64,000 bases of DNA from Mercenaria mercenaria (taxonomy: Eukaryota; Mollusca; Bivalvia; Venerida; Veneridae): the NCBI RefSeq assembly GCF_021730395.1, contig NC_069369.1:63949501-64013500 (forward strand). Direction: 5' to 3'. The first letter of the stretch is position 1. Each line of letters begins with the position of its first letter. This document shows, piece after piece, positions 44,095-56,117 of this stretch. Under the pieces are notes generated by a model, which ran no database searches, had not been told where the DNA came from, and worked only from the letters and a program-made list of their open reading frames with translations. The position numbers and the translations under genes were made by a program.

Positions 44095-44519
44095 AACGGA
44101 GTGATTCCGAATATTCCGAATGTGAATATAAGTTCATAATTATTCTAGAATCCTGCTGCTTGTTTTTGTTGTTTAAAACAGTAGACCTCAGTTGCTCACA
44201 CACTCACACAATACCAGGATTATAAAAAATAAATGTGGGGCTGTTTTCTTACACGTCCAGAATATTTGTGTGATGCGGTCACATAGAAATAGAAGGAAAA
44301 CTCAAACGACGCGAGTTTGAAACTTGATAAGTGATTTAGAGCTAAAGCCAGTAACTGTTGCTAAAGCACTGGCTAAAACATGTCCACTGTTATAAACAAT
44401 TATACTGTAATTGTGTTCATTTTCAATAAATACTACATGCTAAAGGACGAATTAGGATATGTGCGTATGCGTAAGTAGTATTAAATGTCTCCTTCTATGT
44501 AAGTTCGAACCTACAATGT

Positions 44520-45112
44520 CTAAACCCTGGATCCTCTTCCACGCGGGATACACATCTGGGATCCTCCTCTTCTCGGGAGACACGCCTAGGGTTCTTCTTC
44601 ATTCTGGAGACACGTCTGGGCTTCTACTTCTCTCGGGAAACAAGCTTGGATTCTCCTCCACTCTGGAGACACGTCTTGTCTCCTCCTCCTATCGGGAGGC
44701 ACGCCTTGGATCTTCCACTCAGGAGACACGTCTGAGAGTCTTTCTACTCCTGAGACACACGCGGGGTCTACCTCCACTCAAAAGACACGATTGCAGCTGG
44801 GGTCCTCCTCCTTTCGGGAGACACGCCTGGTCCTCCTCCACTGGAGGACACGCCCTTGGTCGGTATCCACGCAGGAGATAGGTCCTCCTATACTCGGGAG
44901 ACAATATGAAAACACACTTGGGATCCTTCTCCACTCGGGAGGCACACCTGGGTTCTCCTTCACTTGGAAGACATGCCTAGAATTCTCCTTCACGCTGGAG
45001 ACACACCTGGGGTCGTCCCCCTCCTCTCGGGAGGCACGCCTGTGGTCCTCCTCTTCTCGGGAGACACGCCCTGGGTCATCCTGCACTCTGAAGACACGCC
45101 TTGGATCCTCCA
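44520..45112 (+). repeat. ~36-bp minisatellite
   Basis: About 16 diverged units of the type tcctcctccactcgggagac + acgcctggga, mostly around 36 bp. Multiples of three keep frames open on both strands (from 44459 plus and to 44778 minus); these frames are repeats of 12 residues with no conservation of protein over DNA and are not called genes. Lies about 195 bp beyond the stop of the channel exon. Confidence 0.85.
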
Positions 45113-45307
45113 TCAAATATAAAATTCGAAGTGGGATTTTGAACTTAATTGTGTCAGTGTGTGTTTGCATTGCGAACTTATAGCATGGAGATAAATCTTA
45201 TCATTTAATTGTCAAGGTAATTCACAACGTACTAAAATAAATTTGTTTATGTACATGAGTGAAGATCCATGGTTGTAAAAGCTGCATGAGTATTGAATTT
45301 ATATATA

Positions 45308-46084
45308 TTAGTTATTTGCACAAATCAGAAATAACACAAGTGTCAGTATGAACGTCAGCAACAGAAAAATCCAAAACAACAGGTAGCCCATGGCGCTTAC
45401 AATTTTCATCCATGTTTCTTGAAACTTTTTTCTGTCTGGATTGAACTCATCTTCTTTCTTTAGTTTCTTTTTCGAATTTGTTTCAGACATTTTGGCAGGT
45501 TTGATTTGATCTTTCCTCTTCCTACACTGTAAGAACAAAGAGACCTTGTAAACTGTCATAAAAAGTTTGTTAATTGGATATTCCTCCACAGTGCGTGTAG
45601 CTAGACGTAACTCTAAAATACAAATCAAGACAATTACTGTACTGAGCGTTATCATCGCCGTCAGATATAATGATAAAATGGAAATGACGTCTGAGTTTGT
45701 TGGAAGTTCTTCTGAAACGATCGTCAGGAAGACAGCCAGAGACAAAAAGACGGTCACTGCATATGACACCCTCTCGCCTGTTAATATGTTCAGAACCGAA
45801 AGAAGAATAACTGGAATAATTATATTTATGACGTAAAATCCCGGTTTTCTCTTCAGTTTGATAGTGAATGTGACAGATGATTCACCAGTGTTTCTTTCAA
45901 GCGCTGATGTGGAATCAATATTCCATACAGCGTTCGGAGAGTACTCCACCAGGATAACGCCCCTAGCGCCTTTGTTTAACTCCACCTCCGCCTTAGAATA
46001 ACTCCAGGCGATAAATTTCAGTTCGCATTCTTGACTGTCAAAAGAGAAATAAGTGATGTCTACGTCACAAGTAGATTCGAAAAC
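45308..46084 (-). CDS. Cys-loop ligand-gated ion channel (nAChR-like), last exon
   Basis: Last coding exon, 258 codons. It starts after an acceptor (ttacactacag) at 46085, in phase 0. It opens with the Cys-loop (C6 DVDITYFSFDSQE C20; 13 residues between cysteines, as in the family). Next come the end of the ligand-binding domain, TM1 (about 83-101), TM2 (about 105-126, GERVSYAVTVFLSLAVFLTI), TM3 (about 135-157), a short basic intracellular loop with KKKLKKEDEF, and TM4 near the C-terminus. Glu104 before TM2 is the ring associated with cation selectivity. No vicinal Cys pair is seen in loop C, so a non-alpha-type subunit is likely. Signal peptide and loop-D exons for this copy are not seen upstream within the window, so it may be a partial gene. 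Would act in the plasma membrane; ligand unknown. Confidence 0.88.
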   Translation of the reverse strand, partial: VFESTCDVDITYFSFDSQECELKFIAWSYSKAEVELNKGARGVILVEYSPNAVWNIDSTSALERNTGESSVTFTIKLKRKPGFYVINIIIPVILLSVLNILTGERVSYAVTVFLSLAVFLTIVSEELPTNSDVISILSLYLTAMITLSTVIVLICILELRLATRTVEEYPINKLFMTVYKVSLFLQCRKRKDQIKPAKMSETNSKKKLKKEDEFNPDRKKFQETWMKIVSAMGYLLFWIFLLLTFILTLVLFLICANN

Positions 46085-46247
46085 CTGTAGTGTAAAGAAG
46101 TTGGAAAGGTTTGTATTTTGTAATTGTAACATAAGTAGTAAATTGTTATTTAACAATTTTGAACTGCTTCAAGCTAATTTTACAGAATTTTTTTTATATC
46201 GTGTTTTATGATATACCTATGTAAATTCTGTCAAAATGAATGAATGA

Positions 46248-46310
46248 GTTGGGTTTTACGGCGAATCGACACAAAAAGGTCATATATCGCCGAGAAAATG
46301 TTAAATGGAT
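46248..46310 (-). repeat. Retroelement-like tail fragment
   Basis: gggttttacggcgaatcgac...ggtcatatatcgcc resembles the start of 19566-19815. A short remnant. Confidence 0.4.
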
Positions 46311-47154
46311 TACGTTTATTGCAAAGCATAAATAAAACCATTGAAGTAAAAGCGTAAATACATAAATAGTGTAAAAAATCAAATGCAAACATTAAAAAGT
46401 ATAAAAGCGAGATTAGAATGGCCTAAAGAACTTTGTATCTGGAACTGAACTTTCTTTTTTTTTCTTATAATCAGTTTTTTTTTTTTGTTTTTTTTTCTTC
46501 ATATCATCTATTCATTGTAAATAATCATCTTTTGTAAATAAATTTGAAAATATTGTAAAGGGTGTTTGATTTGTTCTGATGGTTACTGTCGCCGGTACGG
46601 CCTTTCCTGTCACAGACCTATATTGGTTTAGATTTCAGTATTTGCGTTTAATTTTAAGTAAACAACTTAAAGTTTAACTAAGTCCGCATAAGTCAAACAG
46701 CATTGTCAGTTATGAAACTTTTGTACTGTGTCGGTTTTATTTTACTTACTTTTAATTTGTCTTCACAATGTCTTATTATACATTCTTGCATAAAACTACT
46801 TTTTCACTGGATCCGCCCATGTATTACGCCCGTGTATTAACATGGCGATTCACGTGATGATAATGCATGATTTTTATTTTTGAAATGCTTTGCCAGGGAC
46901 GGACATTTATTCTTGCGCAAATGGATATCTGTTATCTGCGTCTTGTTTCTCCCATATTAACATTTTTTAGTAGCATAAAAGATGCAATCTAATCCATACT
47001 ATGTTGTATTGGCTTTGGGTTTGTTGAGAAACGTATAAGAAAAACCAATAAGTCAATGAGGCTTAAGCTGATCTGAAAAAAAGCGTAATGATTACAGTCA
47101 AAATCAAGCAATTACAATTTGGAATATTTTGCAAGTGTCTGACTTTTCAATTGT
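46311..47154. other. No gene recognised
   Basis: Includes T-rich low-complexity sequence near 46450-46500. No upstream exon of the channel gene (loop D or signal peptide) is recognised here. Confidence 0.4.
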
Positions 47155-47420
47155 TTCTTATGAATAGTAGGTGTCAGCGGGCATTTGGCCTCTATATGTC
47201 ATCCAACAATGGGGGTAGTTTTTTACGAGATATTGTAATACATCGGATCGGTTAAGTCTAATTAAAATTATTATTTTTGGGTGTCGTACATATTAACTTA
47301 ATAAAAAGAGTCACATTTTAATTGTCATCTCAAAATTTTAGGGTCTGTGACAGGGTCATTTCTTATAATGGAAGCCTATGGAAAACTCAACATTTTGCTG
47401 TATCAGATACCAGCCCCATA
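47155..47420 (+). repeat. Interspersed repeat, also at 59290-59490 (minus)
   Basis: Reverse-complement match to 59290-59490: atagtaggtg.cagcggg, atttcttataatggaag, ctatggaaaa. Unclassified. The frame at 47322 lies in it and is not a gene. Confidence 0.65.
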
Positions 47421-47987
47421 CGCAATGCCATCTCCAAGAAGGTCCAACAATGTTCTTACTTTTCTCCCCCTGTTTGCTCCAACGGTTCAAATTTTGCCGT
47501 ATTGAACTGCGTTTAACTTGACATGTATGATTGTTTGGTTTTAGGAATCATATTAATGATTTTGGGAAGTATCTGTCGGTTTAAGTTTTTATCTAATTTC
47601 TCGCAAAAATCATATGAATCTTGAAAGCCTGTCTACAAGTCGAAATGAGCTCGTTCTCAAAAAAAGTCGAATACAAAGTTTTTATTCTTGTGTTCCTGTT
47701 TTTAAGTAATATGCAAACTTTGTAAAACCGATAAATAAAAACGCGTTAAAAACGATCAGTTCATGCTTTTGGTAATATTGTTGATCTGTGGGCCCCAGTA
47801 ATGGATATTTAAGACATGTTTATCGTTTCCAACAACAACAGAATGGTAATTGAAAATTTTACCGGGATTGTAAAGTCATCACACATGAAAACAATAAAGT
47901 TAGTCTTCATATCATGTTTGTATGTAGAAGCCCTTTTGATATGTTTGTGACCTCGACATTCGGTTTCGGACACAAACATTCCCGCGA

Positions 47988-48360
47988 GATTCTGCAGACT
48001 TTAATAGATAAAAAAAAAAACATGTATTATCCATACAATGATGTTTTGCGCATACACGCATACAATAACGTCGTGTCAAAAGTTTTATTTGGGTGCGTAG
48101 ATATTTATTACCAAATCTTCCTGGTTATATAATTATGCTCAACTGTGTGTACTTGTTAAAACAGGGATGCCACAATAGGTGGGCTTGATTCATATAGCTT
48201 TGGGCTATCCCGATCACGTGATCGGCACACCGAAATGCGCCGTGAAGTTTCGATCGGGCTAATCGGCATGTCCTCCATGTGTACTGAATTGAAGCGCGCA
48301 CATCTAACCCGGCTGAAACTAGTCCAAATCGGGTGAAATCGGTGTACCGGTCGAAAACGG
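47988..48360 (+). repeat. Tandem duplication, unit 1
   Basis: A 373-bp unit beginning gattctgcagactttaatag, followed directly by a near-identical unit. Contains the 14-bp palindrome cgatcacgtgatcg. Differences between units are a few substitutions and short indels, so the duplication is recent. Confidence 0.9.
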
Positions 48361-48724
48361 GATTCTGCAGACTTTAATAGATAAAAAAAACATGTATTAT
48401 CCATACAATGATGTTTTGCGCATACACGCTTACAATAACGTCGTGTCATAAGTTTTATTTGGGTGCGTAAATATTTATTACCAAATCTTCCTGGTTATAT
48501 AATTATGCTCAACTGTGTGTACTTGTTAAAACAGGGATGCCACAATAGGAGGGCTTGATTCATATAGCTTTGGGCTATCCCGATCACGTGATCGGCACAC
48601 CGAAATGCGCCGTGAAGTTTCGATCGGGCTAATCGGCATTCCTCCATGTGTACTGAATTGCGCGCATCTAGCCCGGCTGAAACTAGTCCAAATCGGGCGA
48701 AATCGGTATACCGGTCGAAAACGG
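48361..48724 (+). repeat. Tandem duplication, unit 2
   Basis: Second unit, 364 bp, ending at ccggtcgaaaacgg like the first. Frames on the minus strand in both units are the same repeat-derived sequence and are not called. Confidence 0.9.
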
Positions 48725-49968
48725 GGTACGCAATTCAACCCACCTAATGTCTTATTTCCATGGATAGCAATCACTAAAACAAAAAATGTTTATTTCTTCC
48801 AGTGTAACCGAGTGAACCCCATTTTTACTATTTTCACATGTAACGCAGCCAAAATCACGACAATATTAATATGGAAAAAAATTAATAATTCTTTGAAAAT
48901 TTTACATTTTTTGCATTTTACTACGGTGGAAATATTTCGATTTATATCATGCTGGTAATTATCTATGAGATATAATCATATCAGTCACACTCAAAGTGAT
49001 ATAGTTTTGCCAATCTTCCTGTATTCCTGCATTCTCTAATGTTTCGCGTAAATCGGCGTGAAAATTATAGTCGCTCTTTGGTATTTATAGCATAGTTTTC
49101 GATTAAAATAACGTTACTTAACGAACATTTCGTAACGTAAATAATATAATGAAATAGAACTGTAATACATAATACCATGTCAGTTGAAAAGGCTTGTTAT
49201 ATGAAACATGAACAGAGATTATAAAATAATGAAATAGAAGTTGATGTCGTGTGCCTCTTTGAAACATAACAAGATGTCTGGCTGTGTGTTGTTAGAGTTA
49301 TAATTGATTTAAAGTGTGACTTTTGGTTACAATCACTGCCTTTTCTAACTAACGGCTAGCCTGTGGTAATGAAAATCCATAGTCTTACCTCTACGAAACT
49401 GACGCAATGTCTATCATATGACTCGTCAGCTTAACGAGTGACTTTTTAACATTACACCTGGATATTCCACTGCGAAAAAGAATAATTTGACTTGCATTTT
49501 TCAGAATGTAATGAAAATTAAACATGTCTGTAGGGTACACCAATTGAAAGCACAACATTCAACATATGTGTCAACTTTTGCCGTGTGTGACTCAAGTTGT
49601 GACTGATCAACTAATACTACTCTTTTTTTTTGACACGATGTTTATAGCAATAAGACAAGTGTATTGTATAATAAAAGAAGAATTCACATAAATATAAACC
49701 AAAAATAGAACGCTTACATGAAACTTGTGTTCACAGATTTAATGAAGGCAATCCTTTTCTACAAATTGTTACTGTCATGTAATAAGACAATGTTCTGTGT
49801 GTTAAGATTTTGCTTATCTGTTGACGTCCGACATTCCTGTTATGCCTAGATAAAGTAAACCTTAAAATTAAGCAGAGTGTTTGCGAGTAGTCCATATGAT
49901 TTTTACTGGTTAAAATCTATTGAATACTCGTCAAAACGGGTTTTCATTTTGACTTATTGTATCTTTAA
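48725..49968. other. Downstream of reductase 4; no gene
   Basis: AT-rich. Unlike copies 1-3, no 27-bp minisatellite follows the reductase stop. Confidence 0.5.
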
Positions 49969-50724
49969 CTATACTTTCACAGTTATATTTGACAACAACC
50001 CACCGTCTAAGACGTGCAAATGGCCTGTCACCATGGAAGAATGTTCACTGAGCAAATAAAGAATGGAATCAACGCATTCTTGCACTTCCATAATCCGTCC
50101 CATCGGAGTCCTTGATGTAATTGTCTCAGGGAAAACATCACCGGCTTCGATATGATGAGCAGCTAACGGCGTAACAACCAATGTAGGATTGACAGAGTTT
50201 ACACGTATACCGTATGGTCCTAATTCAAGGGCAAATTGCTTTGTGACCATATCCAGTCCAGCTTTTGATATGGTGTATGATAATGCTTTTGGAAAAGAAG
50301 ATATCCCAGTAATGCTTGACACATTTACAATAGATCCCTTTATCTTCGCCGCAATCATTTTCTTTGCTATAACCTGTGTACAGTTGATTGCACTGAGAAG
50401 GTTAGTGTTTAAAAGATTCCAAATGATTTCCTTTGACCAATCAATAGCGGCATTTCCTATTGCTTGGATTCCTGCATTATTTACTAAGCCATCCAAAACC
50501 TCAAGTTTTTCCAACTTTTCACGAGTATCCTCCCAGTTTGAAACATCTGCGACAATTGGCACGATGGTTGGGTATTCCTCCACTAGTGTATCAAGTGGTT
50601 CCTTTGTACGGCTAAGGGCATATACTTTACATGGACTTTTACACAAGGTAATTGCCACGCCGCGCCCTATTCCTCTCCCTGCTCCAGTCACAAGAATTTT
50701 CTTACCCTTGAAATCAAACGGCAT
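49969..50724 (-). CDS. DCXR-like short-chain dehydrogenase/reductase, copy 4
   Basis: Complete intronless 251-residue frame; start ATG at 50724 (MPFDFKGKK), aligned with the other copies. Two further codons are open upstream without an ATG. It has TGAGRGIGRG (13-22), SRT (38-40), NNAG (82-85), NVSS with the catalytic Ser, YTISK (Tyr150, Lys154) and LGPYGIRVNSVNP, ending LSNITVKV. More diverged from copies 1-3, especially in the stretches after NNAG (IQAIGNAAIDWSKE) and in the substrate loop (LAAHHIEAGDVFPE), where substrate differences would be expected. All key residues are present, so likely active. Role by family: NADPH-linked carbonyl or sugar reduction. Confidence 0.9.
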   Translation of the reverse strand: MPFDFKGKKILVTGAGRGIGRGVAITLCKSPCKVYALSRTKEPLDTLVEEYPTIVPIVADVSNWEDTREKLEKLEVLDGLVNNAGIQAIGNAAIDWSKEIIWNLLNTNLLSAINCTQVIAKKMIAAKIKGSIVNVSSITGISSFPKALSYTISKAGLDMVTKQFALELGPYGIRVNSVNPTLVVTPLAAHHIEAGDVFPETITSRTPMGRIMEVQECVDSILYLLSEHSSMVTGHLHVLDGGLLSNITVKV

Positions 50725-52251
50725 TTTCAAATTTTCTGTTAGATAATGATAGAGTAAGACTTGCGCAGTGTCATGAATGAACTTTATCAGATACTAAGTA
50801 AACTTAAAGGTGAATACAGGTTGTGTTCAAAATGTTGATTTAATATTTTGTTTCAAAATAGAAAGTTGACTTACCGCCAAGATTGTTGGGCGAAATAGAC
50901 ACATGGTATTTCTTATGTATGACTGTACTAGTTTAAGAAAGTGTTGGTGCAATAAAGGTTAAAACACCTGTAATCATTTTCTATCATTTCCGAATGTTTT
51001 CGATTGGAGCTATCTTGGCATGCAAAATATATGCACGAAATGATATTGATTTATATTTATATACATGTTACTTCTGCTACGTTACATTACGATAGCATTT
51101 CTTTAAAATAATTATGCAAAATGTCTTACCATTGTTATTTCGTGATATGTAAAAAAGTGTAGTTGAACTCAGTTTTATAATAGTAATGCACTATAAAAGG
51201 ATCATTTTGAAGCATAGAACACAACAAAGCAAAATGAAGGCAGACTCGGGTTAACTGAGTCCGTTAACGAAATGTGAGACACCTCTCATTACGCCTAGCA
51301 ATGGCTGAAGCGGAACTTTATGTGCAGATGAACTGAGTGTACGTTATGGTAAAAAAATGAACAGAAAAATGGCACCACTGAATTTTATCACGGTGACTTA
51401 AAGACTCTCATTGTACTAAATAATTAAATCTATAAGAAGATCCTATGGAAGCATATAAACTAAAATCAGGCTCATTTCAATTGAATCTGTTGGTTAGCGA
51501 AATAGAGGATATTTCTTTTCATTTTATGATTTTAATGGTCTCAGCCAAATTATACCTAATTTACTGCGCAACGTGCATTGCATCATGACGTCACAATGTC
51601 GAGACATTATGATAGCTATGTTGACAAATTGTCAAATAGTTCTATGAAGTTTCCGGATTAGTTTTACATTTTATTACTGCGGCGTGTTCAAAAAGCATTA
51701 AAGCATACAATAAAATGTACAACACCACGCACGTTTGTTATCACTGGCTTTAACTGAACACAGATAACAATGATATTTACGTTCTTGATTGTGATAGAAC
51801 AATAACACATAGGAATGATGTCGCAAACAAGTACCGGTCCTTTCATTTGTAACTTGTCTGTATATTTGTCCGTGAGTAACTTCACACAGGTTATCTTTTG
51901 TTTATAACTTAATATGTCAAAAGTAAAATATTAAAGTATCAGTGTGCACTATCTACAAACAGGAGGCCTGATGATAACCTTTCAGATAACAAACAAAAAT
52001 TACACGGCGTACTCTGGAAGTTATGATAATAGCCTCGTAACATTTTTATAACTGATCTGAGTCATGTGCAAGATACATCGATAGAAATGTATGTTTTTCA
52101 CCCTTAAAATGACATATTGAACATCATGCTACAGTGGGATGACTTTTTCTGCCACTATCGCATATATCTGGCACTATAAAACCGTTACAATCGTTTAATA
52201 TTTTATTAACTTCTTTCGAAAGTTTATCCAACGTGATAATCAGAATATTAA
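50725..52251. other. No gene recognised
   Basis: AT-rich upstream region of reductase 4. No conserved block shared with the other copies was recognised. Confidence 0.4.
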
Positions 52252-52395
52252 CCTTTAGCCTGCTAGATTTCTAAAATGGACTGGTCCATAATTCAATTTG
52301 GTCAAAACCATAATTATTATTCGAAGGGGTGTTCACTGAAAATTTGGTCTGCACTTGTCGCAAAGGCAGATCACTTGCCGTCAGCAGGCTTAAGG
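52252..52395. mobile_element. piggyBac-like MITE
   Basis: 144 bp, starting cctttagcctgctag and ending cagcaggcttaagg (imperfect inverted repeats), flanked by TTAA at 52248-52251 and 52396-52399. TTAA targeting with CCYT termini is characteristic of piggyBac-type elements (family knowledge). No coding sequence. Confidence 0.8.
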
Positions 52396-52399
52396 TTAA

Positions 52400-53780
52400 A
52401 ACGTTTTTATTCTAATTATAGACATCGTTATATTGCAAAACATTAAAATGTTACAACCAGGTTACCGCTATATCAAACTACGGACCGAAGGCTTTTACTA
52501 AGCGTTACCACAGATTGCTCAAACGTTTGTAAGAAATACATTACAAATCTTAAAACATTTCTGAAACTTGGTCTTACGGATCCCGTGTACTTTGGGGATA
52601 TAGTTCATAAACTATGTAAGATTAAACATAATCAAATAATTATAAAATCTGATAGAAAATCTTTCACAAAAGAAAACATTGAATGATTGTAAAGCACAGC
52701 GTATATTTGGTGATTCACCCCTTTACAGCTGGTTTACACGTTTTTCTATTTGATGTTGCAAGAAGTGGACTTTCATTTTGCAGCCCTTAAAAATTGTGTT
52801 GTGAGACAAGCTATTGAGTACATTGGTGTACTGATACCCCGGACTAAACTTACTTTTTGTTTTACTTTATGCAGTCTGGTACTTGCATCATAGCTCAGTG
52901 GGAAGTTGTTTGAATTTGCACTGTCCTGTCAAGCTAGTTTAAAATAAAGTAAGCATCAGGTTGACATGCTCCGAACGCATTTAACGCTCCAGTTTTCTTT
53001 ATATATGTTACTGACCGTTTTAAGGCGGTGCACATTTTGTTTGGTTCGCTTCATATATTATGTATAGTGTTTTGTATATTATTTGTGTTTTTTCTCTTCA
53101 TCCCATTACCTTTTTGATGCCTCCTTCCCCTCTTATTATGCATCCCATATGTTTTACTTTCCTTTATTTCTTTCCCCATCCCCATTTTTTACCCAGTCCC
53201 TGTTTTTCTATATCATATCTTTATATTTTTCATAGAATTAAAATGTATTTGTTAATGAATATTTGAAGCAACCCGCCTACTATGTCGTTCTACTACAGTT
53301 TCTATCAGTTGTAAATGTTGTTCTGAGGATCGTATTATGACTTTCAGGACCTTTCTTCTCATACTGATGGTTATAATAAATTTAAGGCAACGAAGGGAGG
53401 TAATTAAAGCATATATTTCAAGGGGGGTGTAGTTTTTGACTGAAAAAAAAAAGAAGAAGTTCGATCGGCACTGTGAGTGATATAGAGAAATATCTCACAG
53501 ATCATTTTCAGTATTTCACCAGTTAGCATAAAATAAAAATACTTATTAAAGGTGTCATGGTAGTATTCTCTATCAGTGGTAGTAGATTTGCTAAGAATGA
53601 CGGCGTTTATTAATTCTTGCATAAAGAAAGTTAAATTGGTATTTAGGCTGTCCCCTACTCATGTTGTACTTATCGAACATTAAAGGTAAACATAGAATTG
53701 CCATGACGTGACTAAGATTATCTTCCTATCTTGTAACTTGTGTAATACTGTTGACATTACAGATGAATATCATTTTAACG
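52400..53780. other. No gene recognised
   Basis: AT-rich with a pyrimidine-rich stretch at 53095-53220. No frame with a recognisable domain. Confidence 0.4.
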
Positions 53781-55159
53781 CACCTGTCACGTAGTGACAA
53801 GGTGAGCTTTGGTGATCGCCCTTCGTCCGTCGTCCGTCGTCGTCGTCCGTCCACAATTTCTTGTGAACACGATAGAGACCACATCTTGTAATCGATTTCA
53901 ATTTAACTTGCGAACAATTTGAATTGGCATAATATCTAAAATGGCCAGATCTCATTATGTGTTCCAGAGTCATGGCCCTTAAAGGGCCAAAATTTGCTAT
54001 TTTAGCTTTTTCAGCCATATAGATTGATTTGACACAAACTTGCAAAATATTTTTAACAATAATAGATCTTGGATTCCATGATTAATCCGTCAGATCCAAT
54101 AATAGGTTCCGGAGTAACGGCCCCAGATTTACCCCAGAAAGAGCCAAAAATTGTTATTTTTTACCTTGTGTTTTAACCATACTTACACACAACTTAAGTC
54201 ACAATAGGATTTCGGTTCCTTTCGGAAACCGACTAGATTCCATTATCTGTTCTAGAGTTACTGGCCCTGAAAGGGGCAAATTTTTCTATTTTGGACCTTT
54301 CAGCCATATAGAGGTTTCATTTATGCTTTGGTTTGATACAAACTTGCGCAGAATGTTTATCTTGATGATCTCTAGGCCAAGTTCGAAACTTGGTCATGTT
54401 GGGTCAACAACTAGGTCGCCAGGTCAAATCAAAGGAAAAGTTTGTTAATACCCTAGAGGCCACATTTATGACCATATCGTCGTGAATCTTGGTCAGAATG
54501 TTTCTCTTGATGATTCCTACTGGGTCATATGGGGTCAAAAACTAGGTCACCCGGTCAAATCAAAAGAAAGGCTTGTTAACACTCTTGAGGTCACATTTAT
54601 GATCCTATCTTAATGAATCTTTGTCGGAATGTTTATCTTGATGATTCCTTCGCCAAGATGTAGGGTCAAAAACTAGGTCACCCGGTCAAATCAAAAGAAA
54701 AGCTTGTTAACACCCTTGAGGCCAAATTTATCATCCTATCTTCATTAAACTTGGTCGGAATATTTATCTTTATGATGCCTATGCCAAGTTCGAAACTGGG
54801 TCATGTGGGGTTAAAAACTAGGTCACCCGTTCGATTAAAAGGAAAAGCTTTCTAACACTCTAGAGGCCATATCTATGACCCTATATATTCGATAAACTTG
54901 GTAAGAATGTTTATCTTGATGATTCCTAGGCCAAGTTAGAAACTGAGTCATGTGGTGTCAAAAACTAGGTCACCACTCAAATCAAAGCAAAAGCTTGCCT
55001 GTTAACACTCTAGAGGCCACATTTATGACCCTATCTTCATGAAATTAATTGTCGTTTTTTTTTGTTTTTTTGTTTTTTTTTAAGCTTTAGCAAAACATTT
55101 TGTTCAAGCAAACAACTAAACTCAGGTGAGAGATATAGGGCCCTCATGGCCCTCTTGTA
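53781..55159 (-). repeat. Hairpin-ended GGAC repeat with ~130-bp tandem array
   Basis: Minus orientation: starts acaagagggccatgagggcc (plus 55140-55159), then five or six diverged ~130-bp units (aaaactaggtcacccggtca; cttgatgattcc). A GGAC-rich tract follows (plus 53825-53850, cgtccgtcgtccgtcgtcgt), ending in a perfect-loop hairpin cacctgtcac-gta-gtgacaaggtg (53781-53804). The 5' end phrase is shared with the repeat at 59500. Confidence 0.8.
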
Positions 55160-55420
55160 TAATGATTGGTTCTTTTGATATAGGTATTAGAAAGATGTAT
55201 ATTAAACCATATTTCATGTAGGATCAAGTGTTTTGAAATTTACTTCTTATGAGCAGATATTCAGCGCTCTTGAAACTCGAAACTTCGGTCCGCCAAGCAG
55301 TATCTGCATCTCGTCTGTTGGTTTGTTTGTCTAGTACCAATGAATCACGCATAGCGCTTTGGGCGATAGATTGGCTAGTAACAGATGTAAAAAATATGGT
55401 TTTATTTAGCTTATAATAAA

Positions 55421-55925
55421 TTGAATACTTTTGGATTCCAAAATATTGATATCAGTGTACCAAATTTGTATTCTGTAGCAGATAAAGTACGTGTATCAGC
55501 AATGAATATATTTAAACAAGAATGGTATAACAAAATCAATTGTAATACTGGCCCGTCAAGATATGGTGGTAAACTACGCACTTATTGTACTTTCAAAATG
55601 GATTTTGTAACGGAACATTATTGTTTACTGATATTGCCAGTCAGATACAGATCTGCATTTAAGTTCAGGTGTGGTGTAGCACCTTTAAGGATAGAAACAG
55701 GTCGCTATGAAGGTTTAAGATATGAGGACAGACACTGTCCATTTTGTAATAGTGTAGAGTCTGAAATGCATATGATATGTATAGTGATTTTAGAGCTGAT
55801 CTATTTGCTAAAGTCAATAGTCTGAACAATGCTTTCATGTTAATGTCAGATTGTGATAAGTTAAAATTCTTATTTTCCAACCAAGAACTTGTTAGCGTGT
55901 TGCCAAGACCTGACATCAGTCCTAT
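55421..55925 (+). pseudogene. Non-LTR retrotransposon (LINE) 3'-end fragment
   Basis: The frame contains GGKLRTYCTFKMDF, RSAFKFRCGVAPLRIETGRY and a Cys/His stretch RHCPFCNSVESEMHMIC. These are the features seen after the reverse transcriptase of many mollusc LINEs (KLRTY...FR.G..PL.IE.GRY...R.CPFC...VEDE.H). After IC a one-base frameshift moves the continuation (YSDFRADLFAKVNSLNNAF...LKFLFSN) into another frame, ending near 55925. The reverse-transcriptase core is missing. No ATG starts the frame. Confidence 0.75.
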
Positions 55926-56117
55926 GTAAATAATAATTATTTTTTTCGAGCTTTTGAGAAATATGTGTTATTTTCCTTTATTAGACATACTAACCCAAAC
56001 TTGGTGGAGTTATTACTGTGTCACAAATATTAATTTGGGGTCATTGACGTGTCATAAACCTTCAGTTTGGGCTTCCAAGCTCGTGCTCCTGAAATAATAC
56101 ATATAGCTCAATATCTA

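Noticed and set aside
44459-45170. Proline/serine/arginine-rich repeat 'proteins' on both strands
   Set aside because: Products of a ~36-bp minisatellite; both strands are open, which points to the repeat length and not coding.
48156-48958. 97-, 82- and 117-codon frames in the 48-kb duplication
   Set aside because: The same repeat-derived frames appear in both units and on both strands, without protein features.
50189-50746. 185-codon plus-strand frame
   Set aside because: Antisense shadow of reductase 4; the same kind of shadow occurs over copies 1 and 3.
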